A DNA stretch of 64,000 nt from Mesorhizobium mediterraneum (GTDB taxonomy: Bacteria; Pseudomonadota; Alphaproteobacteria; Rhizobiales; Rhizobiaceae), in NCBI RefSeq assembly GCF_002284565.1, contig NZ_NPKI01000046.1, positions 62,001 through 126,000 on the forward strand, given 5' to 3'. Numbering within the stretch: position 1 is the stretch's first letter; each line of letters opens with the position of its first letter. Shown here piece by piece: positions 24,897 to 33,113 of this stretch. Both the position numbers and the translations under genes were made by a program. The notes beneath the pieces were generated by a model, which did not search any database, was not told the origin of the DNA, and worked only from the letters and a program-made list of their open reading frames with translations.

Positions 24897-25027
24897 TTCT
24901 GTCCTCACTCCCGTCGCCGCTTCGCGGTTCGCTCCGGACGGGGCGCGCCACGAGGCGCGACGCCCGGTCGGGCCTTGCGGCCTTCGGCCGCGACACGAAA
25001 ACCGAGCAGGGATGGAATCCAGACAGC

Positions 25028-25053
25028 AAAAAGGCGGGACAAAATCCCGCCTT
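25028..25053 (-). terminator. Minus-strand terminator downstream of the cold-shock gene
   Basis: Read on minus: GGCGGGA, a five-base loop, TCCCGCC, then TTTTT. This is a perfect 7-bp stem (9 bp with flanking A-T pairs). It lies about 170 bases past the cold-shock gene stop. The GST gene is on plus, so this most likely ends the csp transcript. Confidence 0.7.
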
Positions 25054-25219
25054 CCATGCTTGGTAGCCTGATCGGGAGCGTCCGGTCCGGGCCGGCAGCA
25101 ATCTGCTGCTTCGGCTTGTCGGGGTCTTTCCGCTCCGGTGCGCTTCTCGCGCGACTGTCAGTACATCCGTGACTTGCCGCGCGCCCCGAGCTATCGCCCG
25201 GCGCGCGCCATTCGCAAAA

Positions 25220-25432
25220 TCAGGCTGCCTTGCTCAGAGATCCAGCGGACGACTTGCCAGTGCGGCGGTCCTGCTCGATCTCGAAGTTGATCTTCTGGCC
25301 TTCGACCAAGGTCGACAGTCCAGCGCGCTCGACTGCGGAGATGTGAACGAAAACGTCCGCGCCGCCGCTGTCAGGCTGGATGAAGCCGAAACCCTTGGTG
25401 GAGTTAAACCACTTGACCGTACCTGTTGCCAT
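25220..25432 (-). CDS. Cold-shock domain protein (CspA family)
   Basis: A 70-residue single cold-shock domain. RNP1 is KGFGFIQP and RNP2 is VFVHISAVE, with the N-terminal MATGTVKWFNSTKG. It binds single-stranded RNA/DNA and melts mRNA structure. The C-terminus (DRRTGKSSAGSLSKAA) is a little longer than in E. coli CspA. A leader of some 100 bases or more before the ATG fits cold-shock mRNA control. Confidence 0.95.
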   Translation of the reverse strand: MATGTVKWFNSTKGFGFIQPDSGGADVFVHISAVERAGLSTLVEGQKINFEIEQDRRTGKSSAGSLSKAA

Positions 25433-25764
25433 TTCGATAGTCCTTATACGTTTGCTTTAGATTGACCGAACCGAAGTCCAGCCGGTTTGTATCGAGATTT
25501 TGGAGATAGACGTCAGCAAACGCGAATATCGCGAGGCCCGGATCGATCGGCCGAAATATCAATGGACCTCATATAGTCCGCTTCTCCGCAAAAAACAAGA
25601 CTTCGCGAAAAAAGGCGCTGACGCGGCGCTGCCCAACGGCCGCCCCAATCGCGTGAAAGCCTTGTAACGTCGCGTGTTGCGGTGGGTCGCATTGTTTATC
25701 GCGCACGCTGCGGGGAAGGATCGTGCCGCCTTCGAGCGTCCGGTCCTGTTTTTGGGAGAGGACC
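25433..25764. other. Divergent promoter region of the cold-shock gene and a small secreted protein gene
   Basis: No ORF is supported. The part nearest csp (25433-25600) is AT-richer than its surroundings and probably holds the csp leader and promoter. The last 30 bases contain the ribosome site of the next gene. Confidence 0.4.
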
Positions 25765-26091
25765 ATGAAAACTGTTCTGCTTGCCGCCTGCCTGACGCTG
25801 GTGGCCGCCGAGGCGCAGGCGATCTCGCGCTATGACCCGAGCCGCATGAGTTGCGACAGGGTGCAGGCGACGATTGCGCGGGAAGGCGCCGTCATCTTGC
25901 GTTACCAGTCGACGCGCACGCCGGGGCTGCCGCTCTACGACCGCTATGTGCGGAGCCAGCGTTTCTGTAACATGGGTGAGGTCAGGGCACGGGCGTCGGT
26001 ACCGAGCGCCGATACGAGGTCCTGCGTCGTCTACAAATGCAAGCGGGTGGACACAGACCGGCGTTTCCGCCGGCGCATCTTTCCGAACTAA
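25765..26091 (+). CDS. Small secreted protein of unknown function
   Basis: A 108-residue precursor. GGGAGAGG precedes the ATG, and the N-terminus is a signal peptide (MKTVLLAACLTLVAAEAQA). The mature part is basic with four Cys (SCDRVQ, FCNMG, SCVVYKC), which suggests two disulfides, and ends in an Arg-rich tail. I do not recognise the family. It converges with ogt. Confidence 0.65.
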   Translation: MKTVLLAACLTLVAAEAQAISRYDPSRMSCDRVQATIAREGAVILRYQSTRTPGLPLYDRYVRSQRFCNMGEVRARASVPSADTRSCVVYKCKRVDTDRRFRRRIFPN

Positions 26092-26095
26092 CACC

Positions 26096-26665
26096 CTAGA
26101 AGCCGAATGAGACCTGCGCCGGCGGCGGCGGGCCGACGCGCACGCCTTCCATCGCCAGCATCTTTTCCTTGGTGGTCGAGCCGCCCGGCGCGGAAAAACC
26201 GCCGATCTTGCCGCCGGCGGCAAGAATGCGGTGGCACGGGATGACCAGCGGCACTGGGTTGGCGCCGAGTGCTGCGCCCGTCTCACGCGCCAGCCCGGCA
26301 TGGCCGGCGCGCTTGGCCAGCTCGCCATAGGTGGTGGTCTCGCCAAAGGCGAGCTTGCGCGCCGCGTCGTAGATGGCGAGGCGGAAATCGTCGACGCCGG
26401 TGAGATCGACCGGCACACCGGAGAAATCGACGTCTTCGCCGGCTGCATAGGCCTTTATCGACGCGATCAGCTCGGCAACCCATTGCGGTTGGGCGCTCGA
26501 AGCGGCGCTGCCGGTATGGTGCAAGAGCCGGCGTTCCACCGCGTCGCGGTTGCGCTGGGGCAGGCAGAGCCTCGTCAGTCCGGCTTTGCTCCAGGCGATG
26601 CCCATAAAGCCGATCACGGTTTCGAAGACCGCGTGGCCGGCGGTGGCTTGAGGGGTGCTTTCCAT
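26096..26665 (-). CDS. ogt: Methylated-DNA--protein-cysteine S-methyltransferase
   Basis: A 189-residue alkyltransferase. The active-site PCHRILA lies near residue 150, preceded by FGETTTYGELAKRAG (the helix-turn-helix) and ALGANPVPLVI, and followed by GGFSAPGGSTTKEKMLAMEG. It removes methyl groups from O6-methylguanine by suicide transfer to its Cys. The start MESTPQ was chosen because AAGGAG stands 8 bases before it; the longer frame upstream crosses the divergent gene's promoter. Confidence 0.92.
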   Translation of the reverse strand: MESTPQATAGHAVFETVIGFMGIAWSKAGLTRLCLPQRNRDAVERRLLHHTGSAASSAQPQWVAELIASIKAYAAGEDVDFSGVPVDLTGVDDFRLAIYDAARKLAFGETTTYGELAKRAGHAGLARETGAALGANPVPLVIPCHRILAAGGKIGGFSAPGGSTTKEKMLAMEGVRVGPPPPAQVSFGF

Positions 26666-26846
26666 GATGTGCTCCTTTCCGAAGAAACGGATGGGAATCC
26701 AGTACATATCGAGAACGAGATATCGCATTTTCAGGTTATTGTCGCCACCCGAAAACCATCCGAAGTCCACAACAGGCTGCGGATTGCGGGGGGAAAGGTG
26801 CTGGTGTAAGGATTTTCTTAACAGACGAACCGGACCCGAGCGCGGC

Positions 26847-27698
26847 TTGCCAGCAAAAATCATCTTTTCCGCGATCGGCGTGATGCTCGCTGCGGCCGGC
26901 CTCAGCGGCTGCACCTCGACCTCGCAGACGAAGCCGGTGCCTTCCCTGACTGAAACCGCCGCCGCAGGCTCTGATGTCGGCTTTACGCTGGTGCTGCCCG
27001 ACACGGTTTCGGTGCTGCCGGAATCGTCCGGCGTCGCGCCTGTCCAGACGGCGGCGCTGGCTGTCGACCCCACCGCGACGCCTGCCCAGCCAGCCGCCTT
27101 CGCCGGCCCGACCCCGTTGGCCGCAACTGCGCCTGCAGCCTTGGCGGGCGACGCCACGCCACCTGTCCATGCGACGGCCGCTGTGGCCATGCCGGTCACT
27201 GGCGAAACAAGCAAGACGATGCCCGGCGTGCAGCAGGCCGCCTATGTCGTGCCTGAAGATCCGTCCGACCTGCTTTCGACCAGCCCTGCCAAGGAGTACG
27301 CGACGGGACCGCGCGGCGAGATCGAGCGACTGATCGAGAAATACGCCGCCCTTTATGAGGTGCCGGTCGATCTGGTGCGCCGCGTCGTCAAGCGCGAGAG
27401 CACCTTCAATCCCAAAGCCTACAATCGCGGCCATTGGGGGCTGATGCAGATCAAGCATGCGACGGCGCGCGGCATGGGCTATGTCGGGCCGGCGAGCGGG
27501 CTGTTCGACGCCGAGACCAATCTGAAATATGCGGTGAAATACCTGCGCGGCGCCTGGCTGGTGGCCGGCGGCAACGCCAACCGCGCCGACCGGCTCTACC
27601 AGAGCGGCTATTATTACGACGCCAAGCGCAAGGGCATGCTGGAAGAAACCGGCCTTGGCCGCGACCGCGCTCGGCGTCGCCTGCAGCCCGATGCCTGA
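26847..27698 (+). CDS. Lytic murein transglycosylase (SLT domain) lipoprotein
   Basis: About 283 residues. A lipoprotein signal (IIFSAIGVMLAAAGLSGC) is followed by about 130 Ala/Pro/Thr-rich residues, then an SLT domain: IERLIEKYAALYEVPVDLV, RRVVKRESTFNPKAYN (catalytic Glu), GHWGLMQI, and LKYAVKYLRG. It cleaves peptidoglycan glycan strands. The start is uncertain: TTG 26847 is the only near-canonical codon just before the signal peptide, and no good ribosome site precedes it. The upstream ATG at 26655 overlaps the ogt start. The GNAT gene begins 5 bases after the stop. Confidence 0.8.
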   Translation: MPAKIIFSAIGVMLAAAGLSGCTSTSQTKPVPSLTETAAAGSDVGFTLVLPDTVSVLPESSGVAPVQTAALAVDPTATPAQPAAFAGPTPLAATAPAALAGDATPPVHATAAVAMPVTGETSKTMPGVQQAAYVVPEDPSDLLSTSPAKEYATGPRGEIERLIEKYAALYEVPVDLVRRVVKRESTFNPKAYNRGHWGLMQIKHATARGMGYVGPASGLFDAETNLKYAVKYLRGAWLVAGGNANRADRLYQSGYYYDAKRKGMLEETGLGRDRARRRLQPDA

Positions 27699-27703
27699 CC
27701 ACC

Positions 27704-28192
27704 ATGCCTGAGCCGCGCCCGCCGGCGCCAAACGACATAAGACTGCGCAAGATCCTCGACGACACGCTTGCCCCGCCGCGCTGGCCGGAAGGCTTCGTCA
27801 TGCGCGGGCTCGAGGCCACCGACGCGCTCGCTTTGCATGCGCTGCTGACCACCGTGTTCGACGATGGCGCCGACGGGCCGTTCGACGAATGGTGGCCGCG
27901 CGTTTCAAACGACGCGGAATTCGATCCTGCTTTGTGTTTCCTGGTCATCGACAGCAAGGGTCGGCTGGCGGGCGCGGCGCTGTGCTGGACGAGGGCGTTC
28001 GTGAAAGACCTTGCCGTCCACCCCGGGGCGCGCAGCCGAGGCATCGCCGAAGCGCTGATGTGGCACGTCTTCGCCGCCTTTCGCGCACGGGGCGCTGCGC
28101 ATGTCGATCTCAAAACCAACACGGTTGAGAATGCCGCCGCCGTCAGGCTCTACGAGCGGCTGGGGATGTTCGAAGTCGACTGGGAAGGCTAG
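27704..28192 (+). CDS. GNAT-family N-acetyltransferase
   Basis: A 162-residue GNAT protein. The acetyl-CoA loop is FVKDLAVHPGARSRGIAEALM, with a C-terminal TVENAAAVRLYERLGMFEVDW, the usual motif B. The first 35 residues are a Pro-rich extension. The substrate is not predictable. It starts 5 bases after the transglycosylase stop and is probably in the same transcript. Confidence 0.88.
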   Translation: MPEPRPPAPNDIRLRKILDDTLAPPRWPEGFVMRGLEATDALALHALLTTVFDDGADGPFDEWWPRVSNDAEFDPALCFLVIDSKGRLAGAALCWTRAFVKDLAVHPGARSRGIAEALMWHVFAAFRARGAAHVDLKTNTVENAAAVRLYERLGMFEVDWEG

Positions 28193-28221
28193 AGCCCGAG
28201 ACGAACCTGCTTTGTTGCCGT

Positions 28222-28566
28222 TCAGATGTCGGGCGCGTTGCCGATCTTCTGCTTGACGCCGAGCGCCCAGGCGCGGCCTTCGTCGCCACCCCATAAAAGC
28301 CAGGCAATATAGCCGGCCGACGGATCCTGCTCATTGCCGGAATTGCGGCCGTTCTTGTCGACCTTATGGCGAGCGAAGTAGCTGACCATGCGCCGGACGG
28401 TGGAGGGCGAAAGCTTTTGCCGGTTCTTGAGCTGGGTGGCCCGCGCCACGCCGATCTCGGTCCCGCCGCGGCCAAATATGCCGCGCAGCCTGAGGCCCAT
28501 GGCGGCGTTGTCTGCGACGATCTGCGGGCAGCGCAGGTCGATTTCGTCATTGTCGGCTTCGCGCAT
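28222..28566 (-). CDS. Conserved hypothetical protein
   Basis: A 114-residue protein. The start MREADNDEIDL was chosen because GGAGAAAACC precedes it; the longer frame adds 18 residues without a ribosome site. Features include a Gly/Arg-rich patch (MGLRLRGIFGRGG), SPSTVRRMVSYFARHKVDK and a Trp-rich AGYIAWLLWGGDEGRAWALG. I have seen this pattern in rhizobial genomes and some phage-like proteins, but no function can be given. It is convergent with the GNAT gene and divergent from the LprI-like gene. Confidence 0.65.
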   Translation of the reverse strand: MREADNDEIDLRCPQIVADNAAMGLRLRGIFGRGGTEIGVARATQLKNRQKLSPSTVRRMVSYFARHKVDKNGRNSGNEQDPSAGYIAWLLWGGDEGRAWALGVKQKIGNAPDI

Positions 28567-28765
28567 GGTTTTCTCCGATATGGACTTATAGTCCTGAACG
28601 AAAAATGCAGTGAGATGCATCCCGTCCCCGCAACACTATTGCTTCGCAGCCGTCGGAGCCGGCCTGAAAGGAACTGTCCACCAAGGCGACAGACTGCGTC
28701 TTGCCTGTATTCGTCTCACGGTTAAGCTTTGTTACAGCGGGAGCTTTCGAAATCGGAGAAACACG

Positions 28766-29206
28766 ATGCGGCTTTTGCATTCCAAAACGGGTCTGGCCAA
28801 AACCGGTCTCGCCACCTTGATCCTCGCCGTTCCGCTGCTTGCCAACGCGGCGCGTGCCGACGATTGCGCCAACGCGCAGGACCAGGCGACCATGAACGAA
28901 TGCGCCGGCAAGTCGTTCACCGAAGCCGACAAGAAGCTCAACCAGGCCTACAGGCAGATCGAGGGGCGGCTGAAGGACGATGCGGCGACGAAGAAGCTGC
29001 TGGTAGGCGCGCAGCGCGCCTGGGTCGCCTTCCGCGATTCCGAATGCGCTTTCCAGGGCGGCCCGCCCGATATGGCCGGCAGCATGTATCCGATGGTCAT
29101 CGCCGGCTGCAAGGAGAGCCTCACCAACAATCGGCTGAAGGATTTTCAGGGCTACCTCAATTGCCAGGAAGGCGATACGAGCTGCCCGGTGCCGACAGCG
29201 CCGTAG
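28766..29206 (+). CDS. Lysozyme inhibitor LprI-like (DUF1311) secreted protein
   Basis: A 146-residue precursor with signal peptide (LATLILAVPLLANAARA). The mature part is CANAQDQATMNECAGKSFTEADKKLNQAYRQI, then AQRAWVAFRDSECAF, which is the DUF1311/LprI signature with paired Cys. Members bind or inhibit lysozyme in some mycobacteria; elsewhere the role is unknown. GGAG lies 9 bases before the ATG. Confidence 0.85.
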   Translation: MRLLHSKTGLAKTGLATLILAVPLLANAARADDCANAQDQATMNECAGKSFTEADKKLNQAYRQIEGRLKDDAATKKLLVGAQRAWVAFRDSECAFQGGPPDMAGSMYPMVIAGCKESLTNNRLKDFQGYLNCQEGDTSCPVPTAP

Positions 29207-29342
29207 CTGAAGCGGCAGCCCAGATTTTATCGCATCGCGGCCGGCGCAAATGTCGGAACCGCCTCCGTTCCCGCGTCTTTGAGAGGCAAGGCGTGTTGCC
29301 GCGTGCGGCGCGCCGCCAAAAGCACGGCTGATGGAGATGACG

Positions 29343-30086
29343 ATGATCACCTTTCCCAACGAATCCCAGGAATACCGCGCCGCCCGCGAAACGCTGCTGC
29401 AGAAGGAAATCGAACTGCGCCGCGCCATGGAGGATGTGGCCGTCGCCCGTCGTGCCCTGCCGCCTGGCGGGCTGGTGCCTGAGGACTATGTGTTCGACGG
29501 GCTTGGCCCGGATGGCAAGCCGGCCCGCATAACACTGTCGGAGCTGTTTTCGCCTGGCAAGGACACGCTGATCGTCTACTCGATGATGTTTCCGCGCCAT
29601 CCGCAGGAGACGCGCGACGTGGCGACGAGTGGCGGCACGGCCAAGCTCGCGCGGCCGGACCAGCCATGTCCGTCGTGCACGGCGCTGCTCGACCAGTTCG
29701 ATGGCGCCATTGGCCATCTGGAGGCCGCCGGCTTCAATTTCGCCGTGGTGGGCAAGACCGCGCTCGAAAACCTGATCACGCTTGGCCGCGACCGCGGCTG
29801 GACGAACATGCGGCTGGTCTCCTCGGCCGGCAACAGCTTCAAGCGCGACTACCACGCCGAGGCCGACGATGGCGCGCAGTTGCCGATGCTGTCGGTGTTC
29901 CATCGCGACGCCGACGGCATCCGCCATTTCTGGAGTTCCGAGCTTGGCTTCGCGCCGTCCGAACCCGGCCAGGATCCGCGCGCCGTCGGCACCTGCGAGC
30001 CCTTGTGGAACCTGATGGATTTCACGCCGGAGGGCCGGCCGAACTGGGACGAGCAACTGCAGTATGCCGGCGCGTGCTGCCACTGA
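29343..30086 (+). CDS. DUF899 thioredoxin-like protein
   Basis: About 247 residues. ATG at 29343 is preferred because GGAG (29333-29336) is correctly spaced; ATGs at 29331 and 29337 would include the ribosome site. The N-terminus EYRAARETLLQKEIELRRAMEDVA, the middle VYSMMFPRHPQ and CPSCTALLDQFDG, and the C-terminal HFWSSELGF and EPLWNLMDFTPEGR match DUF899. The CPSC motif lies where thioredoxins carry CxxC, so a redox role is possible. It is a monocistronic gene ending at a REP element. Confidence 0.85.
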   Translation: MITFPNESQEYRAARETLLQKEIELRRAMEDVAVARRALPPGGLVPEDYVFDGLGPDGKPARITLSELFSPGKDTLIVYSMMFPRHPQETRDVATSGGTAKLARPDQPCPSCTALLDQFDGAIGHLEAAGFNFAVVGKTALENLITLGRDRGWTNMRLVSSAGNSFKRDYHAEADDGAQLPMLSVFHRDADGIRHFWSSELGFAPSEPGQDPRAVGTCEPLWNLMDFTPEGRPNWDEQLQYAGACCH

Positions 30087-30092
30087 GGCGGG

Positions 30093-30296
30093 CCTTCCCT
30101 TCTCCCTTGTGGGAGAAGGTGGATCGGCGCGCTAGCGCCGAGACGGTAGAGGGGTGTTGGAAGAAATGAGGCGTTGGCAATTGTGCGTCTCTCGGCGTTG
30201 ATGGGCGGTTGTGAGTGGGCGTAACGCCAAGCTGGAACACCCCTCATCCGACCTCGCTGCGCGAGGCCACCTTCTCCCACAGGGGGAGAAGGGAGG
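30093..30296. repeat. Inverted pair of REP elements (BIME-like)
   Basis: Two copies of a unit of about 60 bases face each other. Each has CCTTCTCCC...GGGAGAAGG as an internal palindrome (ends 30093-30122 and 30267-30296), then a GC-rich spacer and GAGGGGTGTT (inverted as AACACCCCTC). The same unit type recurs at 31541-31710. Such units are dispersed in rhizobial intergenic regions. Confidence 0.75.
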
Positions 30297-30373
30297 ACGC
30301 TCCAATCTCCGCGCAACTTCGCCGCTTGAGTCGCGTTGGAACTCCGAGGACACATGAAACCCCGGAGGTTCCA

Positions 30374-30925
30374 ATGAGACCGCATCTTGCCACTGCCGCA
30401 CTTGCCCTGCTTGCTGCAACGTCGGCGGCCTTCGCCCAATCCGCAGCGCCGGCCGATTTACCTGCTGTCGGCGAAACCAAGATCGACACCGAGACCTTTA
30501 CCAAAACCGTCCCCAGCGCCAACCGGTTCGAGATTGAAAGCAGCAAGCTGGCCGAACAAAAGAACGTCGCCGCCGATGTGAAGGATTTCGCCTCGCTGAT
30601 GGTTAGGGATCACACCAAGGCTGGTGAGGATTTCAAGGCAGCTCTCGAACAGAGCCAGACCACCGCCTCGGTGACACCGAGCGGCCCCGCTTTGTTGCCG
30701 AAAGACCAGGCGATGCTGGACCAGCTAAAGACCCTCGACGGCGATGAATTCCAGGCGAAATACATCGTCCTGCAGACCGAGGCGCACAAGCAGGCATTGG
30801 CGCTGTTTTCCACCTATGCGCGGTCGGGCGAAGACCCGGCGCTGAAGGAATTCGCCAAGAAGACGCTACCGACGCTGCGGATGCACGAAGAGCGCATAAA
30901 GGATTTGGTGGCCGCCCACAGCTAG
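30374..30925 (+). CDS. DUF4142 secreted protein
   Basis: A 183-residue precursor. CCGGAGG lies 5 bases before ATG. The signal peptide is MRPHLATAALALLAATSAAFAQ. The mature helical protein has FEIESSKLAEQKNVAADVKDFASLMVRDHTKAGEDF and FQAKYIVLQTEAHKQALALFSTYAR, the DUF4142 pattern (ferritin-like helical bundle related to DUF305). The role is unknown; members are often stress-linked. A palindromic repeat starts right after the stop. Confidence 0.88.
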   Translation: MRPHLATAALALLAATSAAFAQSAAPADLPAVGETKIDTETFTKTVPSANRFEIESSKLAEQKNVAADVKDFASLMVRDHTKAGEDFKAALEQSQTTASVTPSGPALLPKDQAMLDQLKTLDGDEFQAKYIVLQTEAHKQALALFSTYARSGEDPALKEFAKKTLPTLRMHEERIKDLVAAHS

Positions 30926-30997
30926 TGCATGTCGCCCAAAAGCATGCCCTCGGGCCTGACCCGAGGGTGCGCAGCGGTTTTGGGATAACGACATGCA
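30926..30997. repeat. Palindromic repeat after the DUF4142 gene
   Basis: TGCATGTCG (30926) pairs with CGACATGCA (to 30997). An inner stem CCCTCGGG/CCCGAGGG (30947-30967) has a five-base loop. CCCAAAA and TTTTGGG also occur, as in the elements at 1851 and 2735. It may act as an mRNA 3' stabiliser. Confidence 0.6.
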
Positions 30998-31008
30998 TAA
31001 AACAAGAA

Positions 31009-31036
31009 CTTAAAGCGCGTCGCGATGCGCTTTAAG
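31009..31036. terminator. Bidirectional hairpin between DUF4142 and DUF1476 genes
   Basis: CTTAAAGCGC (31009-31018) and GCGCTTTAAG (31027-31036) form a perfect 10-bp stem between convergent genes. There is no long T-run, so termination is inferred from position. Confidence 0.45.
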
Positions 31037-31048
31037 CTGGCGCTGCTC

Positions 31049-31369
31049 TCAGCTGGTTTTGATCTGCTCGACCGCGGTCACCAACAGTTCGGCCATGGCG
31101 CCGCGAATCTGATGATCCGACTGGGCGACGCCAGCCGCGTCGAAATCGGCGCGTACCTTGCGGAACACATCGTCGTCGCCTGCCTCTTCGAAGTCCGCGC
31201 GCACCACCTCTTTCGCATAGGCGTCGGCGTCCTCACCGGTCTTGCCGAGCTTTTCGGCGGCCCACAGGCCGAGCAGCTTGTTGCGCCGCGCCATGGCCTT
31301 GAACTTCGTCTCCTCGTCCATCGCAAACTTCTTTTCGAAGCCTTCCTGACGGTCTCTAATACTGCTCAT
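31049..31369 (-). CDS. F1-ATPase inhibitor zeta-like (DUF1476) protein
   Basis: A 106-residue protein: MSSIRDRQEGFEKKFAMDEETKFKAMARRNKLLGLWAAEKLG then YAKEVVRADFEEAGDDDVFRKVRADF. This is the DUF1476 pattern. In Paracoccus denitrificans the same protein is the zeta subunit that inhibits the F1-ATPase through its N-terminal segment. The N-terminal residues here (IRDRQEGFEKKFA) keep that inhibitory-type helix. It is not near the ATP synthase genes in this window. Confidence 0.88.
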   Translation of the reverse strand: MSSIRDRQEGFEKKFAMDEETKFKAMARRNKLLGLWAAEKLGKTGEDADAYAKEVVRADFEEAGDDDVFRKVRADFDAAGVAQSDHQIRGAMAELLVTAVEQIKTS

Positions 31370-31540
31370 GGTTTGCCTCGTTCAGGTGTTAAGTCTCCGA
31401 CCTTCATCCGATGGAGAAGAAGAGCGGCAGGCCGAACATGGCGTGCATATACGTCATAAGCAAGACCGGACCGTTCATTCCGCGGGACAATCGCTGCAGA
31501 CAAAACTGGCGCTCGACTGACCAATTGTCGATGTCGGTGC

Positions 31541-31710
31541 CGCCCCTCATCCGCCTGCCGGCACCTTCTCCCCGTATAGGGACGGGGAGAAGAGGCTGGC
31601 CGCAACCTCGGCACGTTTTCTGCATCGCTGGAGATTGGCGAAATCCTTTGCGAAAGCGTCTTTCTCCCCGTCACTATACGGGGAGAAATGCCCGGCAGGG
31701 AATGAGGGGC
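31541..31710. repeat. Inverted pair of REP elements
   Basis: Each end carries CTCCCCGT...ACGGGGAGAA as a small palindrome, followed by GCCGGCAGG and ATGAGGGGC, in opposite orientations. It fills much of the 500-base gap 31370-31872, in which I see no supported ORF. The unit resembles, but is not identical to, those at 30093 and 38361. Confidence 0.7.
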
Positions 31711-31872
31711 AGCGCCAACCTGAAGCGATTGCCTGTCGGCGATCGATCGGCCGGCGCCTGGGCGAACGGTCCATAGCGGTCATGGCCGACAGCCTTCGCA
31801 CCGATGTGATTTGACGTTACCGCGCGGCGACCTACTCTCGAATACTGACGGGATGAGCCGAGGAGGCGAGCG

Positions 31873-32262
31873 ATGCAGTCACCTTTCAACGGGATTCGGA
31901 ACGTCACGCTGGCAGCGGCAGTGATCCTTGCCGCCGGCACCGCGGCTTACGCCCATCACGGCTGGTCGTGGACCGAGGACGGGTTTTTCGAACTCCGGGG
32001 CAAAATCACGGCCATCTATATCGGCAATCCGCACGCCACGCTGGATGTCGACGCAGAGGGAGAGGTCTGGAGGGTGGAGATGGCGCCGCCGTCCCGAACC
32101 ATTGCCGCCGGCTTCACGGAGGAGGTTGCCAAGATCGGCGACGAGGTGACCGCGATCGGCCACCGCTCGCTCGACGAGGCCGAAAAGCGCATGAAAGCAG
32201 CCCGCGTCATTGTCAACGGTAAGGCTTATGACGTCTATCCCGACCGTGTGCCGCCGGCTTGA
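31873..32262 (+). CDS. DUF6152 secreted protein
   Basis: A 129-residue precursor with signal peptide (VTLAAAVILAAGTAAYA) and mature N-terminus HHGWSWTEDGFFELRGKI. This is the DUF6152 pattern, in which the exposed HHGW may bind metal. Later elements are IYIGNPHATLDVDAEG and AIGHRSLDEAEKRMKAARV. Its stop directly abuts the ATG of the next gene (TGAATG), so the two are coupled. The function is unknown. Confidence 0.8.
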   Translation: MQSPFNGIRNVTLAAAVILAAGTAAYAHHGWSWTEDGFFELRGKITAIYIGNPHATLDVDAEGEVWRVEMAPPSRTIAAGFTEEVAKIGDEVTAIGHRSLDEAEKRMKAARVIVNGKAYDVYPDRVPPA

Positions 32263-32727
32263 ATGGACGAGTTCCTCGCCGGCATCGAGCAACTCGCCTT
32301 CGTGCGGGCATTGAAGGCCTCATTCGTCGCCTACCCCATAGTCAATGCGCTCCACATCATGTCGATCGGCGCGCTGCTGACCAGCGTCTGGCTCATGGAC
32401 CTCAGAGTCCTCGGCGCCTTCCGCTCACTGCCGCAGGCGGCGTTCGTCGCGTTGCTGCGCCGCACCGCATTTACCGCGTTCGCCAGCGCGCTTGTCACGG
32501 GGTCGCTGCTCTTCTCAGTCAGGGCGAGGGAGTATGCGGCGATGCCGATTTTCCTCACCAAGATGACGCTCATCCTCCTCGCCGGCGCCAACTTCCTCGT
32601 CTTCATGCGCCGCGCAAAAGGCGGTGACGAGCCGGCCGGCGGGACCGTCACCATCCTGGCGGTGCTTTCGCTGGTGCTGTGGACGTCGGTGCTGTTCGCG
32701 GGACGGTTTATTGGGTTTCTCAACTGA
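32263..32727 (+). CDS. DUF6644-like integral membrane protein
   Basis: A 154-residue protein with four hydrophobic helices (around residues 23-45, 63-80, 90-113 and 127-148). His and Arg residues lie near the membrane face (ALHIMSIGALLTSVWLMDLRVLGAF), and the pattern resembles heme-binding or DUF6644/DUF2214 membrane proteins. It abuts the DUF6152 gene, a common pair; possibly both work on copper or heme-linked envelope functions (inference). Confidence 0.75.
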   Translation: MDEFLAGIEQLAFVRALKASFVAYPIVNALHIMSIGALLTSVWLMDLRVLGAFRSLPQAAFVALLRRTAFTAFASALVTGSLLFSVRAREYAAMPIFLTKMTLILLAGANFLVFMRRAKGGDEPAGGTVTILAVLSLVLWTSVLFAGRFIGFLN

Positions 32728-33113
32728 GGGGCGAGCGGCGGAACTGGCCCTCCCAAGGCGGGCAGACAGCTCCCTGCAAATGGTTTCAGGCGAGATGGTG
32801 CGCGGCGACATCGAAACGCAGACCGAGGCGTCGCTGAGGGCGCTGAAACATTGCCCGGAGGCGGCGGGCAACCTCGCTGGATAATGTTGTGATGGTGCGT
32901 ATCTACGCCGTCAACTCCGGCGTTCAACAACGCCGTCAACCGGATTTATGCGAAGTATCTCAACGTGAACCCCCGGTCGAACGCCCTGAGCCCGTGAAGG
33001 GCTGGGAATTCCTGGCACAAGTTTTCACTTGTCTTTCAAGTAAACTAGTCTTCAGTACCGATGGTTGCGACGTATTCAAATACCTAGCGCTACGCATTGC
33101 TTGGGGGGCCATA
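32728..33113. other. Island boundary upstream of the reverse transcriptase
   Basis: GC falls sharply near 33000. Up to there the DNA is GC-rich, with a short frame ending at TGA 32995-32997 (about 34 codons, ...NAVNRIYAKYLNV) that looks like a remnant of an unidentified gene. At 33018-33041 the sequence CAAGT-TTTC-ACTTG-TCTTT-CAAGT can form either of two mutually exclusive hairpins. TTG 33114 follows a GGGGGG run. Confidence 0.45.

Noticed and set aside
28222..28566. Prophage remnant
   Set aside because: One phage-like small protein without any other phage gene nearby is not enough.
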